Shown in pieces: positions 14,363 to 23,979 of a DNA stretch of 64,000 nucleotides. Positions within the stretch are counted from its first letter, which is position 1; each line of letters starts with the position of its first letter. The stretch comes from Paenilisteria newyorkensis. Its GTDB lineage: Bacteria > Bacillota > Bacilli > Lactobacillales > Listeriaceae. Made by a program: the position numbers and the translations under genes. The stretch is taken from NCBI RefSeq assembly GCF_000766145.1, contig NZ_JNFB01000045.1, positions 1-64,000 on the forward strand, given 5' to 3'. The notes below the pieces were generated by a model that was not told the DNA's origin, did not search any database, and saw nothing but the letters and a program-made list of their open reading frames with translations.

Positions 14363-15283
14363 TTATGCGTATTTATGTTGAATTTCCCTCAAATAGGCGA
14401 CGAATCCATCGTAAAAATCACCATGATTGTGGACGGTGACGTGTGTGCCTAGTTGCAACAGAAAACGGTAGCCGGCTTCGTGATTTGGCAAGGTCACTTT
14501 TGCTGAGAAATGGGTTTCGTCTAGTGGTTCTATTGCTGTGGCTCCGAAGCGCAGGGCGATTTGTTCGCGGGCTATTTTGTCGACGATTAGGCTGACTTCC
14601 TTCATTTCGAACGGCGGTTGCGTTGCGGATGAGCGGAACGGTTTCAGACTAAATGGGCGCGATTCAAACGTTTCGGTGGACACTTCTAATTCGAGAACTC
14701 GCGATAGTTTGAATGTACGAAAGTCTTGGCGCTCCAAGCTAAACCCTTGTAAATACCACGACCGATTGCGGAAAAGTAAATGGTACGGCTCAACTTTACG
14801 CGTGGTTTGATTGCCATCGCGATCAATGTAGGTTAGGGTCACCAACTGTTGCTTTTTAATGGCCAAATGTAGCTGTTCCACATTCTCGTTAAATTCTTGT
14901 TTCATCGCCAAATTCGAAAAATCCAGTGAAATGGACGTGGCGGGAAGCTCGTTTTCGTGACCGAGCATGTTTTTCATTTTTTGCAGTGTTTTTTTAATAT
15001 CGGCGGATGATAAAAGTTGCTCGAAACCGCTTAAACCAGTGATGATTGCGGTTAAATCTTCGACGGTGAGCAGTTTTTTGTCTACTTTATAGGTTGGCAT
15101 AATGCCGATTCCGCCTTTGACGCCGGGCATCGTATAAATCGGGATATTCGCCATAGAAAGCGAGTCGATATCGCGATAAATGGTCCGTTTCGTCACTTCG
15201 AACATCGCCGCCATTTCCGAAGCGCTGACGAGTTCACGTTGAAGAAGTAACATAATAATGCCGATGAGCCGCTCAATTTTCAT
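14363..15283 (-). CDS. YafY-type HTH/WYL-domain transcriptional regulator
   Basis: 306 residues: an N-terminal DeoR-like helix-turn-helix (MLLLQRELVSASEMAAMFEV, then TKRTIYRDIDSLSMANIPI) and a C-terminal WYL domain (about 145-215) with PYHLLFRNRSWYLQGF, followed by a WCX extension. WYL domains sense ligands, often nucleotides or metabolites. It diverges from the GyrI-like protein at 15387 over a 103-base gap, a layout where such regulators control the neighbouring GyrI-like gene. Target is inferred from position. Confidence 0.93.
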   Translation of the reverse strand: MKIERLIGIIMLLLQRELVSASEMAAMFEVTKRTIYRDIDSLSMANIPIYTMPGVKGGIGIMPTYKVDKKLLTVEDLTAIITGLSGFEQLLSSADIKKTLQKMKNMLGHENELPATSISLDFSNLAMKQEFNENVEQLHLAIKKQQLVTLTYIDRDGNQTTRKVEPYHLLFRNRSWYLQGFSLERQDFRTFKLSRVLELEVSTETFESRPFSLKPFRSSATQPPFEMKEVSLIVDKIAREQIALRFGATAIEPLDETHFSAKVTLPNHEAGYRFLLQLGTHVTVHNHGDFYDGFVAYLREIQHKYA

Positions 15284-15386
15284 AATTTTTTCTCCTTAAA
15301 ATCGGAATGATGACATACATCAGTCAACATTCGCGTGTTATAGTTACATCATAACAAATTTACAGTAACTTTTGGAGGGAAATAGC

Positions 15387-15806
15387 ATGGCATTTGAAAT
15401 TGTAAAATTAGATAAAGAAGTTTTTTCTGGAAGCAGAGTGGAGATCCCAGCGTTTAATCCACAAGAAGGTTTCGCGGTTATGAGTGGCGTGAAAGAGACG
15501 GCAATAGCGGATTTTGCGAAAACAGCGGAGGATTTCGTCGGCATTAACGCGAATATCGATGGCGTGCAAACATACCTTGTTGCAAAAGTTGGCACGGAGA
15601 GCGGCGACACATCGTTTGAAATTACGGAAGGGCAATATGCCAAATTCGTAACGAAAGAAACGGAGCGCACAGCAATCGACCAATTCATCGGCCAATCTTA
15701 CGGCGAGGTCATGCACAGCGACACGGTTGGCGTTGCAGGAACGTTCAATTTAGAGGATTTGCGTGAAGCAGATTTCACGTTGTACATCCCAGTTGTAGCT
15801 AAATAA
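15387..15806 (+). CDS. GyrI-like/effector-binding domain protein
   Basis: A 139-residue stand-alone AraC-type effector-binding (GyrI-like) domain: an alternating alpha-beta pattern with QTYLVAKVGTESGDTSFEIT in the middle and EADFTLYIPVVAK at the end, where the acidic-F-x-x-Y/L-I-P-V strand is typical of the fold. Such proteins bind small molecules or sequester drugs. TGGAGGGAA lies just before ATG 15387; the upstream ATG at 15372 overlaps this site. The divergent WYL regulator probably controls it. Transcript ends at a strong terminator. Confidence 0.88.
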   Translation: MAFEIVKLDKEVFSGSRVEIPAFNPQEGFAVMSGVKETAIADFAKTAEDFVGINANIDGVQTYLVAKVGTESGDTSFEITEGQYAKFVTKETERTAIDQFIGQSYGEVMHSDTVGVAGTFNLEDLREADFTLYIPVVAK

Positions 15807-15816
15807 TCTAAAAATG

Positions 15817-15866
15817 GAGCCCACACAAAACAGCGCGAGAAACTGTCTTGTGAGGGCTCTTTTTTA
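15817..15866. terminator. Terminator shared by the GyrI-like gene and aldA
   Basis: GAGCCC...ACAG (15817-15832) pairs with CTGT...GGGCTC (15843-15859), followed by a seven-T run that overlaps the aldA stop codon. It serves the plus-strand gene clearly; for aldA it lies at the very end. Confidence 0.8.
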
Positions 15867-17309
15867 TTGGATATTTTGGTCGAATTGTAAGTACACGACA
15901 TGGGTTTGCAGGTATTCTTCGAGGCCGTGTTTCCCGTCTGCGCCACCGATTCCTGATTTGCGAGACCCAGCGTGGAAACCTTGCATCGCCTCAAAATTCT
16001 CCCGGTTTACATACGTTTCACCGAATTTCAGTTGACGAATCACTTTCATCGCGCGGTCTAGATTCGTCGTATAAACAGAGGAAGTTAAGCCATAATCGCA
16101 ATCATTGGCGAGCTTAATCGCTTCATCTAGCGTTTTGAAAGTTCCGATCGGTGCGACTGGACCGAACACTTCATCGTGCATGATTTCCATGTCGTTGGTC
16201 GCGTCGCCAATCACGGTCGGCTGGAAGAAGAATCCGGTTCCTTCCACAGCTTTCCCACCAGTCAAAATGGTCGCACCTTGCGCAACGGCACGATTTACTT
16301 TTGCTTGGACGGATTGTTGGGCGCTCTTATTCACGAGAGGTCCCATATCGATGTCGCCGGATGTCAGTGGATTGCCATATTGAACGGCTTCCATTGCTTT
16401 CACAAATTTCGCGGTGAAGGCCTCTTTCACGTCTTCTTGCACGTAAATCCGCTCCACGCAGTTGCAAACTTGGCCGCTGTTAATAACGCGAGAATCAACA
16501 ATTGCTTTGACGGCTAAATCTAAATCGGCGTCATTCAGAACGATTGCCGGTGCTTTTCCGCCGAGTTCCAGGTTCACTTTCGTAATATTCTCACTCGCCG
16601 CTTGCATCACTTTTTGGCCTGCAGGTTCGCTCCCAGTCAAGGAAACTAAGCCAATTTTTGGATTTCCCGCGAGTTCATCGCCAATCTCGCCGCCCCGCCC
16701 AGTGATCATGTTGTAGACACCTTTCGGTAAGCCGATTTCATCCACGATTTTGGTGAAAGCGACCGCGTTATTTGGCGATTCCGCACTCGGTTTTACCACA
16801 ATCGTGTTCCCAGTAATGAGCGCTGGAGCCATTTTCCGAGCAATTAAGAAGAACGGGAAATTCCATGGCAAAATTCCAGTCGTGACCCCAATCGCTTTCT
16901 TGAATACGAAAATATGCTCATTTGGCCGATCACTTTGCAAAATTTCGCCTTCATATCTGCGCGCCCATTCTGCCATGTAGTCTAAATAATCAGCGGTGAA
17001 ATTCACTTCAACCTCGGATAAAGCCAACGTTTTCCCGACTTCTTCTGAAATAAGTTTGGCGATTTCAGGTACTTGTTCCCGGATTTTTGCAGCGATTTTA
17101 TGTAGATAAACGCCACGTTCTACAGCAGGTAGAGCTTCCCACGCGATTTGCGCATCTTCAGCAGCATCGATTGCCCGTTTTGCGTCCGCTTTTGTGGCTT
17201 TCGGTACTTGTGAAATAATTTCCTCTGTAGCCGGATTGATAACGTCAAAAAATTCGCCATCACTCGATAAAACAAATTCCCCATTGATATACATTTTATG
17301 TTGATTCAT
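15864..17309 (-). CDS. aldA: Aldehyde dehydrogenase, lactaldehyde/glycolaldehyde type
   Basis: NAD-dependent oxidation of an aldehyde, here probably L-lactaldehyde to lactate. The 481 residues carry ILPWNFPFF, the nucleotide-binding SLTGSEPAGQKVM, the general-base segment NLELGGKAP, and the catalytic cysteine in INSGQVCNCVERIYV, a double-cysteine form shared with E. coli AldA. The start is the ATG at 17309, which has AAGGAGG eight bases upstream. It lies 11 kb from the rhamnose operon whose aldolase makes lactaldehyde; the link is inference. A cre-like site is upstream. Confidence 0.88.
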   Translation of the reverse strand: MNQHKMYINGEFVLSSDGEFFDVINPATEEIISQVPKATKADAKRAIDAAEDAQIAWEALPAVERGVYLHKIAAKIREQVPEIAKLISEEVGKTLALSEVEVNFTADYLDYMAEWARRYEGEILQSDRPNEHIFVFKKAIGVTTGILPWNFPFFLIARKMAPALITGNTIVVKPSAESPNNAVAFTKIVDEIGLPKGVYNMITGRGGEIGDELAGNPKIGLVSLTGSEPAGQKVMQAASENITKVNLELGGKAPAIVLNDADLDLAVKAIVDSRVINSGQVCNCVERIYVQEDVKEAFTAKFVKAMEAVQYGNPLTSGDIDMGPLVNKSAQQSVQAKVNRAVAQGATILTGGKAVEGTGFFFQPTVIGDATNDMEIMHDEVFGPVAPIGTFKTLDEAIKLANDCDYGLTSSVYTTNLDRAMKVIRQLKFGETYVNRENFEAMQGFHAGSRKSGIGGADGKHGLEEYLQTHVVYLQFDQNIQ

Positions 17310-17376
17310 GTGATTTCCTCCTTGTTTCATGTTGTTTCTTGTGTATTAGTATAAAGAAACAAACAGAAACAAGCAA

Positions 17377-17390
17377 ATATAACGCTTACA
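17377..17390 (-). promoter_or_regulatory. cre-like site upstream of aldA
   Basis: Read on the minus strand TGTAAGCGTTATAT agrees with the CcpA cre consensus except at its last bases. It overlaps the end of the small membrane protein gene and lies about 70 bases before aldA. Suggests catabolite repression of aldA. Confidence 0.45.
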
Positions 17391-17712
17391 AATGTAGGGT
17401 ATAAATGAAAACAAGAGAGAGTAACATGCCGAATATCATGCTCAGAAAGTTGCCAATCAAATAATATTCCGCAAACGTTCGGTTATTTTCCAGTTCTTTG
17501 AATCGCGCCAACGTTTTCAAGGCAATGATGATGGGAATCGCCGAATAGATTTGCAATACCATAAAAATGAGCAGTAGCAGTCGTTCTAAGCCACCAATAT
17601 ACCGCCCAGCTTTCAATTCTTTATTCGATACGACCGGTATTTCCTGATTTTTCGTCAAAATTATTTTGCCATTTTGTCCGTTTGCAGTACGAAATCTGCT
17701 AGGAAGTGGCAT
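17386..17712 (-). CDS. Small membrane protein, resembles the C-terminal half of DUF3307 proteins
   Basis: 108 residues with two hydrophobic helices in the C-terminal half. The stretch GRYIGGLERLLLLIFMVL, then KTLARFKELENNRTFAEYYL, closely recalls the C-terminal half of DUF3307 membrane proteins, which normally pair with SatD proteins. The N-terminal DUF3307 helices are absent, so this is either a shortened paralogue or a truncated gene. It follows the satD-like gene by 21 bases and is surely co-transcribed. Function unknown. No clear ribosome site decides the start. Confidence 0.7.
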   Translation of the reverse strand: MPLPSRFRTANGQNGKIILTKNQEIPVVSNKELKAGRYIGGLERLLLLIFMVLQIYSAIPIIIALKTLARFKELENNRTFAEYYLIGNFLSMIFGMLLSLVFIYTLHL

Positions 17713-17733
17713 AGGAGTAATGGGAAAAGCAGA

Positions 17734-18552
17734 TTAGTCACGACTAGCGCCTCCCATCATCCTCTGTAAATCGGCTAAATACGCCACAATATCCGAACGC
17801 ACTTTTTTATATAGAAAATAGTCGGAATTAGCAATCAGAACGCTGACACGAGAGGAGATATCGGCTTTACTAAGCGCACTATAACCAAGCGCAGTGCCAA
17901 CCTCAATATTACTATAATCAGGATGACTATCTTTGATACGAAACAAGTCGCGCTGTTTGTCACTTTTAATCAGCTTCTCAAAAGCAAGGAAAAACATTGC
18001 ACCGAGCGCATTACCGAACGATTTGGCCTCCGCGATACAGTAGAATTTAAAAGGCTGCTTTTCGAAAAAATAGTCCGCATTGTTGTAGAGCGCGCTACGT
18101 TTCTGACTTTGCTGCGATTTCATGATTATTTTGGCCTTTTCAGAAGCTTCGATCGCGTTAATAATGCTGCTCCCGTTGACGATATTGATGTTCTGCAAAT
18201 CTTCGGTAGGCGGTGTGTCGATATAGCCAATCCCAGCCCCGAAATAGAAATTAAGCGTTTCATCCGCAACGGCGGAAATCTCACTAAAGTGATGTCTAAA
18301 ATCAGGCGAATAATATACCGTTAAACAATGACTATAAATCTCGAGCAGCAACTGGAAATCAGAAACACCACCAACGATTGCATCCCCATCCTTAATTGTA
18401 AACGGCGTCAGCAGATGATCTTGATAAGCCGCATTAATACTGTCCGCGATATAGGCGAGAATCTTCGTCCCATCATGCAGCGTAGAAAAGACGTGCCGGC
18501 TACTGCTAATATCAATATACACATAAATAGCCTCGAGTTTTACCGATTCCAT
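17734..18552 (-). CDS. SatD-family protein (divergent)
   Basis: 272 residues, start ATG 18552 with AAAGGAGG nine bases upstream; the frame opens 45 bases further but without a ribosome site. The pattern of an N-terminal nucleotide-cyclase-like fold with IYVYIDISSSRHV, FTIKDGDAIVGGVSDFQLLL (the family has T-x-G-D-E-F-Q here) and FYFGAGIGYIDT fits SatD-like proteins, although the GDEFQ motif is changed. A helix-turn-helix-like end (TALGYSALSKADISSRVS) is normal for the family. It pairs with the DUF3307-like gene. Twin palindromes over its promoter point to tight repression. Family moderately sure; biochemical role not established. Confidence 0.75.
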   Translation of the reverse strand: MESVKLEAIYVYIDISSSRHVFSTLHDGTKILAYIADSINAAYQDHLLTPFTIKDGDAIVGGVSDFQLLLEIYSHCLTVYYSPDFRHHFSEISAVADETLNFYFGAGIGYIDTPPTEDLQNINIVNGSSIINAIEASEKAKIIMKSQQSQKRSALYNNADYFFEKQPFKFYCIAEAKSFGNALGAMFFLAFEKLIKSDKQRDLFRIKDSHPDYSNIEVGTALGYSALSKADISSRVSVLIANSDYFLYKKVRSDIVAYLADLQRMMGGASRD

Positions 18553-18570
18553 CAAAAAACGACCTCCTTT

Positions 18571-18629
18571 TATATAGTGATAACTATATATTAGCACGTT
18601 TATATAGTGTTTGCTATATATTTTGTAAA
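18571..18629 (-). promoter_or_regulatory. satD promoter with twin palindromic operators
   Basis: On the minus strand TTTACA (18629-18624), 17 bases, TATATA (18606-18601). Two 20-bp palindromes, TATATAG-N6-CTATATA at 18601-18620 and its near copy at 18571-18590, sit 30 bases apart, the first covering the -10 box. The binding protein is unknown; a PadR-type repressor would be one guess. Confidence 0.7.
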
Positions 18630-18658
18630 ATTATTCTTAGTTTTGCGAGAGCGCATAC

Positions 18659-18731
18659 CAAAAAGCCCCAAACGAGGAGTAAGCAACTAGCAAAATTCTT
18701 GCTAAGCACTACCAGCTCCCAGTTTGAGGCT
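18659..18731 (-). terminator. Branched terminator of the LPMO gene
   Basis: On the minus strand the outer arms AGCCTCAAAC and GTTTGGGGCT enclose GGGAG/CTCCT and an inner TAGCAA/TTGCTA hairpin, followed by five T residues. Stronger and more elaborate than a simple terminator. Confidence 0.75.
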
Positions 18732-18743
18732 ACATTTCCTACC

Positions 18744-19352
18744 TTATTTCAACGTCATTGTTCCATTATTAATCAAGTTCACATCGACAGCTTGATAGAA
18801 AGCATTCCCAGTATCCGCAATTTCCCAAACGCCAAGCACAACATAATAACCGTTACGGTCAGTTGGAAGCGGCACTTGATGGTTCACAGTTGTAGAAGTA
18901 GGAACCTCATTATGCGCATCAATCGTAGTCAACAACTCCAGGTCGCCACGAGTGAGCAGACTATTTGGATTCCAGCCTTTTTTCGTAATGTAATACTTGT
19001 ATTCTTTCGTTCTATGAAGCGCAGTGAGCGTCCACGTGAAATTGTTTTGCCCGCCTAAAAGGTCTATGTGGTGCCAACGATCAGGAGTTTGTGCGTCCAT
19101 TTCTGGAAACTTGCCTCCGCCCGCGATGGTACCGTCAGAAGGTCCGCCAAGTGGGAAATTCCCCGTCGCTTCAACACTTTGCGGCTCCCATTGAATCGCG
19201 CCAGCATTTTGGTTAATCCCCAATTTCGCCAAATATGCCCGACTTTCCGGTTTTGAAATGTAACCATGCGCTGATGCCCCCGGTGCAAACGTCGCGAACA
19301 ACAATGCAAACGCGACTACAAATAAAACTGATTTACCCAAAAACTTCTTCAT
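18744..19352 (-). CDS. AA10 lytic polysaccharide monooxygenase, chitin-active
   Basis: Oxidatively cleaves crystalline chitin outside the cell, helping chitinases. The 202-residue precursor has a signal peptide ending ASA-HGYI; cleavage there exposes the N-terminal histidine of the copper brace. The second copper histidine is in TWTLTALHRTKEY, and the domain ends WEIADTGNAFYQAVDVN with the axial phenylalanine region. It is a single-domain LPMO without extra binding modules. A plus-strand cre-like AAAGCGCTTT is at 19521-19530, upstream. Partner chitinases are at 10.8 and 62.6 kb. Confidence 0.96.
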   Translation of the reverse strand: MKKFLGKSVLFVVAFALLFATFAPGASAHGYISKPESRAYLAKLGINQNAGAIQWEPQSVEATGNFPLGGPSDGTIAGGGKFPEMDAQTPDRWHHIDLLGGQNNFTWTLTALHRTKEYKYYITKKGWNPNSLLTRGDLELLTTIDAHNEVPTSTTVNHQVPLPTDRNGYYVVLGVWEIADTGNAFYQAVDVNLINNGTMTLK

Positions 19353-19708
19353 TTAACTAACACCCCTCGATTTTTTTTGAGCCATCTTCCACGCTCGCTA
19401 TCTTGTTTACCCATCAGATTTAGAAACGAATCGCAAATATGTGAAAATGAAGCAATGTGCACATGGACTAGACCAATTCTTGTGTTTTGCAGTAGATAGA
19501 AAGAGCTGACCTGTTGGCGAGAAAGCGCTTTATCAGATAATCTATCTAGGTATTTTGGTTCTAATCGTGACATTCCAAACAAGCCGAAATGGGCGTCCTG
19601 CTCAACGCCTTTTCAACAGATATTACTAATAAGGAATTATTTTTAAGAGAGAGACATGCTCATATAGTAACGTTTGATATTGTGAAAAAAATAACTTGTC
19701 TCGATGCT
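19353..19708. other. Intergenic region between LPMO and qox
   Basis: No gene seen. It holds a cre-like palindrome core AAAGCGCTTT at about 19521-19530, probably acting on the LPMO promoter, and GATATTGTGA at 19676-19685, repeated at 19796-19805 inside the qox leader. Confidence 0.45.
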
Positions 19709-19737
19709 TTGAATATACATACCAAATAAGCTATAAT
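19709..19737 (+). promoter_or_regulatory. qox operon promoter
   Basis: TTGAAT (19709-19714), 17 bases, TATAAT (19732-19737), giving a leader of about 200 bases before qoxA. The direct repeats GATATTGTGA at 19676 and 19796 flank the promoter, 120 bases apart; TTTGTGA-type boxes are bound by ResD or Rex in related bacteria, so redox control is plausible. Confidence 0.75.
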
Positions 19738-19947
19738 AGTATACGAGTATGCACATGCAGTTTCAAATTCATAATTTCACGAATCGAAAGTTTGTGATAT
19801 TGTGAGAAATCTACACTATCTAGTTGGCCATATTTCATTATATTATCAATTAGGGGAGTCTCACTGGTCGGGAAATCAGGGAGTCAAGTTGTATTTTTGC
19901 GCAAAAATACACAGCAACAAACATCAAAAGGAAAGAAGGGGATTCGG

Positions 19948-21048
19948 GTGTCAAAAATGCTTAAGTCATTACTACTAACAGTCTCGCTAGTCTTTGTTGG
20001 ACTTCTTAGCGGCTGTGGTGATTTGACGGTACTAGAACCAAAAGGTCCAGTAGCGCAAAGTCAAAGAGATTTAATCGTGTATTCGATTATTTTCATGCTT
20101 ATCATTGTACTCACGATCTTCGTGTTATTCGTTATTATGATTACGAAATACCGCGAGAGAAAAGATCATTCCAACTACGAACCAAACATGCACGGTAGTA
20201 CGAAATTAGAAATTTTATGGACGTTGATTCCGGTTGCGATCGTTATTGCATTAGCTATTCCAACAGTGCAAACGATTTACGCGAACGAAAAAGCGCCAGA
20301 GGTTACATCACACAAGGATCCAATTGTTATTTATGCGACTAGCGCAAACTGGAAATGGTTCTTTAGTTATCCAGATCAGTCGATTGAAACTGTAAACTAT
20401 GTACATATTCCAACTGATCGACCGGTATTATTCAAGCTTACCGCGGCGGACTCGATGACGAGTTTCTGGGTGCCACAACTTGGTGGACAGAAGTACGCGA
20501 TGAGTGGCATGACGATGGACTTATATTTGCAAGCGGACGAAACAGGCACGTTTAAAGGCCGTAACTCGAACTTTAACGGAGAAGGTTTTGCCGGACAAAT
20601 ATTTGATGTTGTTGCGCAAAAACCAGCCGATTTCGAGAAATGGGCGTTGAAAACGAAAGCAGATTCGCCGACTTTATCGCAAGACCGTTATGATAAATTA
20701 TTATTACCAGGCAATGTGAAACCACAATCTTACGCGGGCACACATATGGCGTTTGTTGACCCAGCCGCAGATCCAGAGTACGTTTTCTATGCGTATAAAC
20801 GTTTCGGCTTCGAACTGACAAATCCACATGATCCAAACGCAAAAGATACAAGAACGAAAGAGCCAATTTTGCCAGCGCGTCCGGTAACTATTACGAATCC
20901 GCGTTTTGAGCAAATGGACATGAAACCGATGATTATTCCGAATGGTACTGGTTACAAGAAAGATAAGCATTACGATGAGGAAATGAAAAAAATTGGTGAC
21001 AAAATCAAAACCGATGAGGCAACAGATCACGATAAATCGGGACACTAA
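19948..21048 (+). CDS. qoxA: Cytochrome aa3 quinol oxidase subunit II
   Basis: Quinol-binding/accessory subunit of the terminal oxidase. GTG 19948 has GAAGGGG six bases upstream; the frame opens earlier without such a site. It is a lipoprotein (LVFVGLLSGC, lipidated Cys23), with two membrane helices (about 45-70 and 90-110), then the cupredoxin-like domain ending about residue 290. The cysteine-rich CuA motif of cytochrome c oxidases is missing, as expected for a quinol oxidase. First gene of qoxABCD; 18 bases before qoxB. Confidence 0.95.
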   Translation: MSKMLKSLLLTVSLVFVGLLSGCGDLTVLEPKGPVAQSQRDLIVYSIIFMLIIVLTIFVLFVIMITKYRERKDHSNYEPNMHGSTKLEILWTLIPVAIVIALAIPTVQTIYANEKAPEVTSHKDPIVIYATSANWKWFFSYPDQSIETVNYVHIPTDRPVLFKLTAADSMTSFWVPQLGGQKYAMSGMTMDLYLQADETGTFKGRNSNFNGEGFAGQIFDVVAQKPADFEKWALKTKADSPTLSQDRYDKLLLPGNVKPQSYAGTHMAFVDPAADPEYVFYAYKRFGFELTNPHDPNAKDTRTKEPILPARPVTITNPRFEQMDMKPMIIPNGTGYKKDKHYDEEMKKIGDKIKTDEATDHDKSGH

Positions 21049-21066
21049 AAAGGGGGGTATTTCAAC

Positions 21067-23046
21067 ATGAGTTTAGATGAATTTATCATCACCGGCGACC
21101 CGCTGATTTTAGGAGCCCAAATTTCGATTGCTCTTGTCAGCATTGGTATCGTCGTGTTACTAACTTATACAAAGAAATGGAAGTGGCTATTCACGGAATG
21201 GATCGCTTCTGTTGACCACAAACGCCTTGGGATCATGTATCTCTTGGCAGCAGTACTAATGTTTTTCCGTGGTGGGGTCGATGCACTCATGATTCGTACC
21301 CAACTTGCGATGCCAGGGATGGAGTTTCTCGACGCCCAGCATTACAATGAGGTATTTACGACTCACGGAACTATTATGATCTTATTTATGGCGATGCCGT
21401 TCGTTATTGGTTTAATGAACATCGTTGTGCCGCTTCAAATCGGAGCGCGTGACGTTGCATTCCCATTCTTGAACAATTTAAGTTTCTGGACATTCTTTAT
21501 GGGGGCAATGCTATTCAATATTTCCTTCGTAATCGGTGGTAGCCCAGCAGCTGGTTGGACGAACTATGCACCGCTCGCCGAGGAATTTAGTCCAGGTTAT
21601 GGGATTAACTTCTACTTACTCGGAGTCCAGATCGCCGGTATTGGTACGCTGATGACCGGGATCAACTTCATGGTCACGATTCTGCGTATGCGAACGAAAG
21701 GCATGACTCTTATGAAAATGCCAATGTTCACGTGGACATCTCTGATCACTTGTTTAATTATCGTATTCGCGTTCCCAGTACTTACTGTGGCGCTAGCTTT
21801 AATGACGTTTGACCGTCTATTTGGGACGGCATTCTTCACGCTTGCAAATGGCGGAATTCCGATGATGTGGGCTAACCTGTTCTGGGTTTGGGGACATCCG
21901 GAAGTGTACATCGTTATTTTGCCGGCATTCGGTATTTTCTCCGAGATTATTTCGACATTCTCGAAGAAAAAACTATTCGGTTACCCAGCAATGGTAGCAG
22001 CAGTTGTTGTTATTTCCTTGCTAAGTTTCCTAGTTTGGGTCCATCACTTCTTCACAATGGGCTCCGGGGCAGCAGTTAACTCGTTCTTCTCGATTACGAC
22101 GATGATGATTGCGATACCGACCGGAATCAAGATATTCAACTGGCTCTTTACCATGTACAAAGGGCGAATAACCTTCACCACACCGATGCTTTGGTCACTG
22201 GCATTCATACCGAACTTTGTTATTGGTGGGGTTACAGGGGTTATGCTCGCGATGGCAGCAGCCGATTATCAATATCACAACACGTATTTCCTAGTATCAC
22301 ATTTCCATTACGTACTGATCGCCGGAACCGTATTCTCCTGTTTTGCAGGTTTGATTTACTGGTATCCAAAAATGGTCGGTTATCGTTTGAATGAAAAAAT
22401 TGGTAAGTGGTTCTTCTGGGTATTTGTGATTGGATTTAACGTATGTTTCTTCCCGCAATATTTCCTAGGACTTGATGGTATGCCACGTCGTATCAGCACA
22501 TATGTGGAAGGCGACGGCTGGACTACATTGAACTTTATCTCATCTGTTGGTGCGTTCCTAATGGGAGCAGCATTCCTAATTCTATGTTGGAATATCGTTT
22601 ACAGTTATAAACACTCTAAACGCGAAACAACTGGTGATCCGTGGGATGCGCGTACGCTTGAGTGGGCAACTTCTTCAGCTGTACCGCCAAAATATAACTT
22701 CGCTAAATTGCCAGAATGGAACGATTTGGACGATTTCTGGGAGAAAAAACAACGCGGCGAAACGTATAATGATGACAAAGAGTACAAACATATTCACATG
22801 CCAAACAATACATTGCTAGGTTTCGTCATGTCGGTGTTCTTCTTTATTGCTGGCTTCGGACTGGTCTTTTATTGGTATTGGCTTGGACTACTTGGCGGTC
22901 TTGGTGTACTTGCATGTCTTGCTTACCGTTCGTTCAAGAAAGACGACGGTTACCATGTGGAAGTACCTGAAATTGTGGCTACCGAGGAACAAGCAGCACG
23001 TGAATTTAAAACAGGCATAAAGGAGGGTAACCCATGGAACCTATAA
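21067..23046 (+). CDS. qoxB: Cytochrome aa3 quinol oxidase subunit I
   Basis: The catalytic subunit, 659 residues with about 14-15 membrane helices, housing haem a and the haem a3-CuB centre where oxygen is reduced and protons are pumped. Visible ligands: [10 protein letters not shown] (haem a His), [15 protein letters not shown] (CuB His and the Tyr of the cross-link), [10 protein letters not shown] (two CuB His) and [10 protein letters not shown] (haem a3 and a His). AAGGGGGG precedes the ATG. The stop overlaps the qoxC start by 13 bases. Confidence 0.98.
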   Translation: MSLDEFIITGDPLILGAQISIALVSIGIVVLLTYTKKWKWLFTEWIASVDHKRLGIMYLLAAVLMFFRGGVDALMIRTQLAMPGMEFLDAQHYNEVFTTHGTIMILFMAMPFVIGLMNIVVPLQIGARDVAFPFLNNLSFWTFFMGAMLFNISFVIGGSPAAGWTNYAPLAEEFSPGYGINFYLLGVQIAGIGTLMTGINFMVTILRMRTKGMTLMKMPMFTWTSLITCLIIVFAFPVLTVALALMTFDRLFGTAFFTLANGGIPMMWANLFWVWGHPEVYIVILPAFGIFSEIISTFSKKKLFGYPAMVAAVVVISLLSFLVWVHHFFTMGSGAAVNSFFSITTMMIAIPTGIKIFNWLFTMYKGRITFTTPMLWSLAFIPNFVIGGVTGVMLAMAAADYQYHNTYFLVSHFHYVLIAGTVFSCFAGLIYWYPKMVGYRLNEKIGKWFFWVFVIGFNVCFFPQYFLGLDGMPRRISTYVEGDGWTTLNFISSVGAFLMGAAFLILCWNIVYSYKHSKRETTGDPWDARTLEWATSSAVPPKYNFAKLPEWNDLDDFWEKKQRGETYNDDKEYKHIHMPNNTLLGFVMSVFFFIAGFGLVFYWYWLGLLGGLGVLACLAYRSFKKDDGYHVEVPEIVATEEQAAREFKTGIKEGNPWNL

Positions 23047-23645
23047 AAGAAAATTCCAGCCTTCCGTTAGAATATCAATCGGAGCAAGGTCGTTTAAACA
23101 TTCTGGGCTTCTGGATTTTCCTAGGCGCCGAGATTGCGTTATTCGGTACATTGTTTGCAACATATTTTGTTATGTATAGTGGTGGCTCCAACGCGGGTCA
23201 TCCACCGTCCGAAATGTTCGAGTTACCGCTCGTTCTGATCATGACATTCCTACTTTTAACAAGTAGTTTTACGTGTGGTCTTGCTATTGGTGAGATGCGC
23301 AAAGGTAACGTCAAGCGTCTGATGATTTATTCGATTATCACGCTACTTCTTGGTGCAGGATTCGTAGGTTTCGAGATTTACGAGTTCGCACATTACGTAT
23401 CAGAAGGTGTTACGCTGAAAGTCGGCTCTTATTGGTCCGCATTCTTCGTTTTACTGGGCACCCATGGTCTCCACGTAACGATTGGTTTGTTCTGGATCGC
23501 GTTTATCCTGATTCAAATAAAAATGCGCGGCTTAACCGCTCAAGCAGCATCAAAAGTATTCATTTCAAGCCTTTATTGGCATTTCCTAGACGTTGTGTGG
23601 ATTTTCATCTTCACAGGTGTCTATCTGTTAGGGATGGTGAATTAA
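23034..23645 (+). CDS. qoxC: Cytochrome aa3 quinol oxidase subunit III
   Basis: 203 residues, five membrane helices, COX3 family: [20 protein letters not shown] at the start, [14 protein letters not shown] in the middle and [20 protein letters not shown] at the end. Stabilises subunit I and may channel oxygen. AAGGAGGG lies eight bases before the ATG, within the end of qoxB, so translation is coupled. Confidence 0.97.
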   Translation: MEPIKENSSLPLEYQSEQGRLNILGFWIFLGAEIALFGTLFATYFVMYSGGSNAGHPPSEMFELPLVLIMTFLLLTSSFTCGLAIGEMRKGNVKRLMIYSIITLLLGAGFVGFEIYEFAHYVSEGVTLKVGSYWSAFFVLLGTHGLHVTIGLFWIAFILIQIKMRGLTAQAASKVFISSLYWHFLDVVWIFIFTGVYLLGMVN

Positions 23646-23646
23646 T

Positions 23647-23976
23647 ATGGCGAAAAATAAAGCGAACACGGCACACGCTGAAGAAGGCATTCCGTGGAAA
23701 CATATCGTTGGTTTTGCCCTATCGATCGCGTTAACATTGCTAGCTGTCTGGGTTGTATTCGAATCTACGCTAAGTAAATCAGTAATCATTACGGTTATCT
23801 TTATCTTCGCGTTCATTCAAGCAGCATTGCAACTACTAATGTTCATGCACATGACGGAAGGCCAAAATGGACGTATCCAAGTCGGTAATATTCTATTCGC
23901 GGCATTCATTGCGATTGTTGTCGTTATGGGATCTTACTGGGTTATGGAAATTGGCCACATGAACCACCTCCTCTAA
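23647..23976 (+). CDS. qoxD: Cytochrome aa3 quinol oxidase subunit IV
   Basis: 109 residues with three membrane helices; ends of the family pattern LLMFMHMTEGQNG and IVVVMGSYWVMEIGHMNHLL. An assembly and stability subunit. It starts two bases after the qoxC stop and is followed directly by a long hairpin repeat (element A) that may end the transcript. Confidence 0.95.
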   Translation: MAKNKANTAHAEEGIPWKHIVGFALSIALTLLAVWVVFESTLSKSVIITVIFIFAFIQAALQLLMFMHMTEGQNGRIQVGNILFAAFIAIVVVMGSYWVMEIGHMNHLL

Positions 23977-23979
23977 GTT

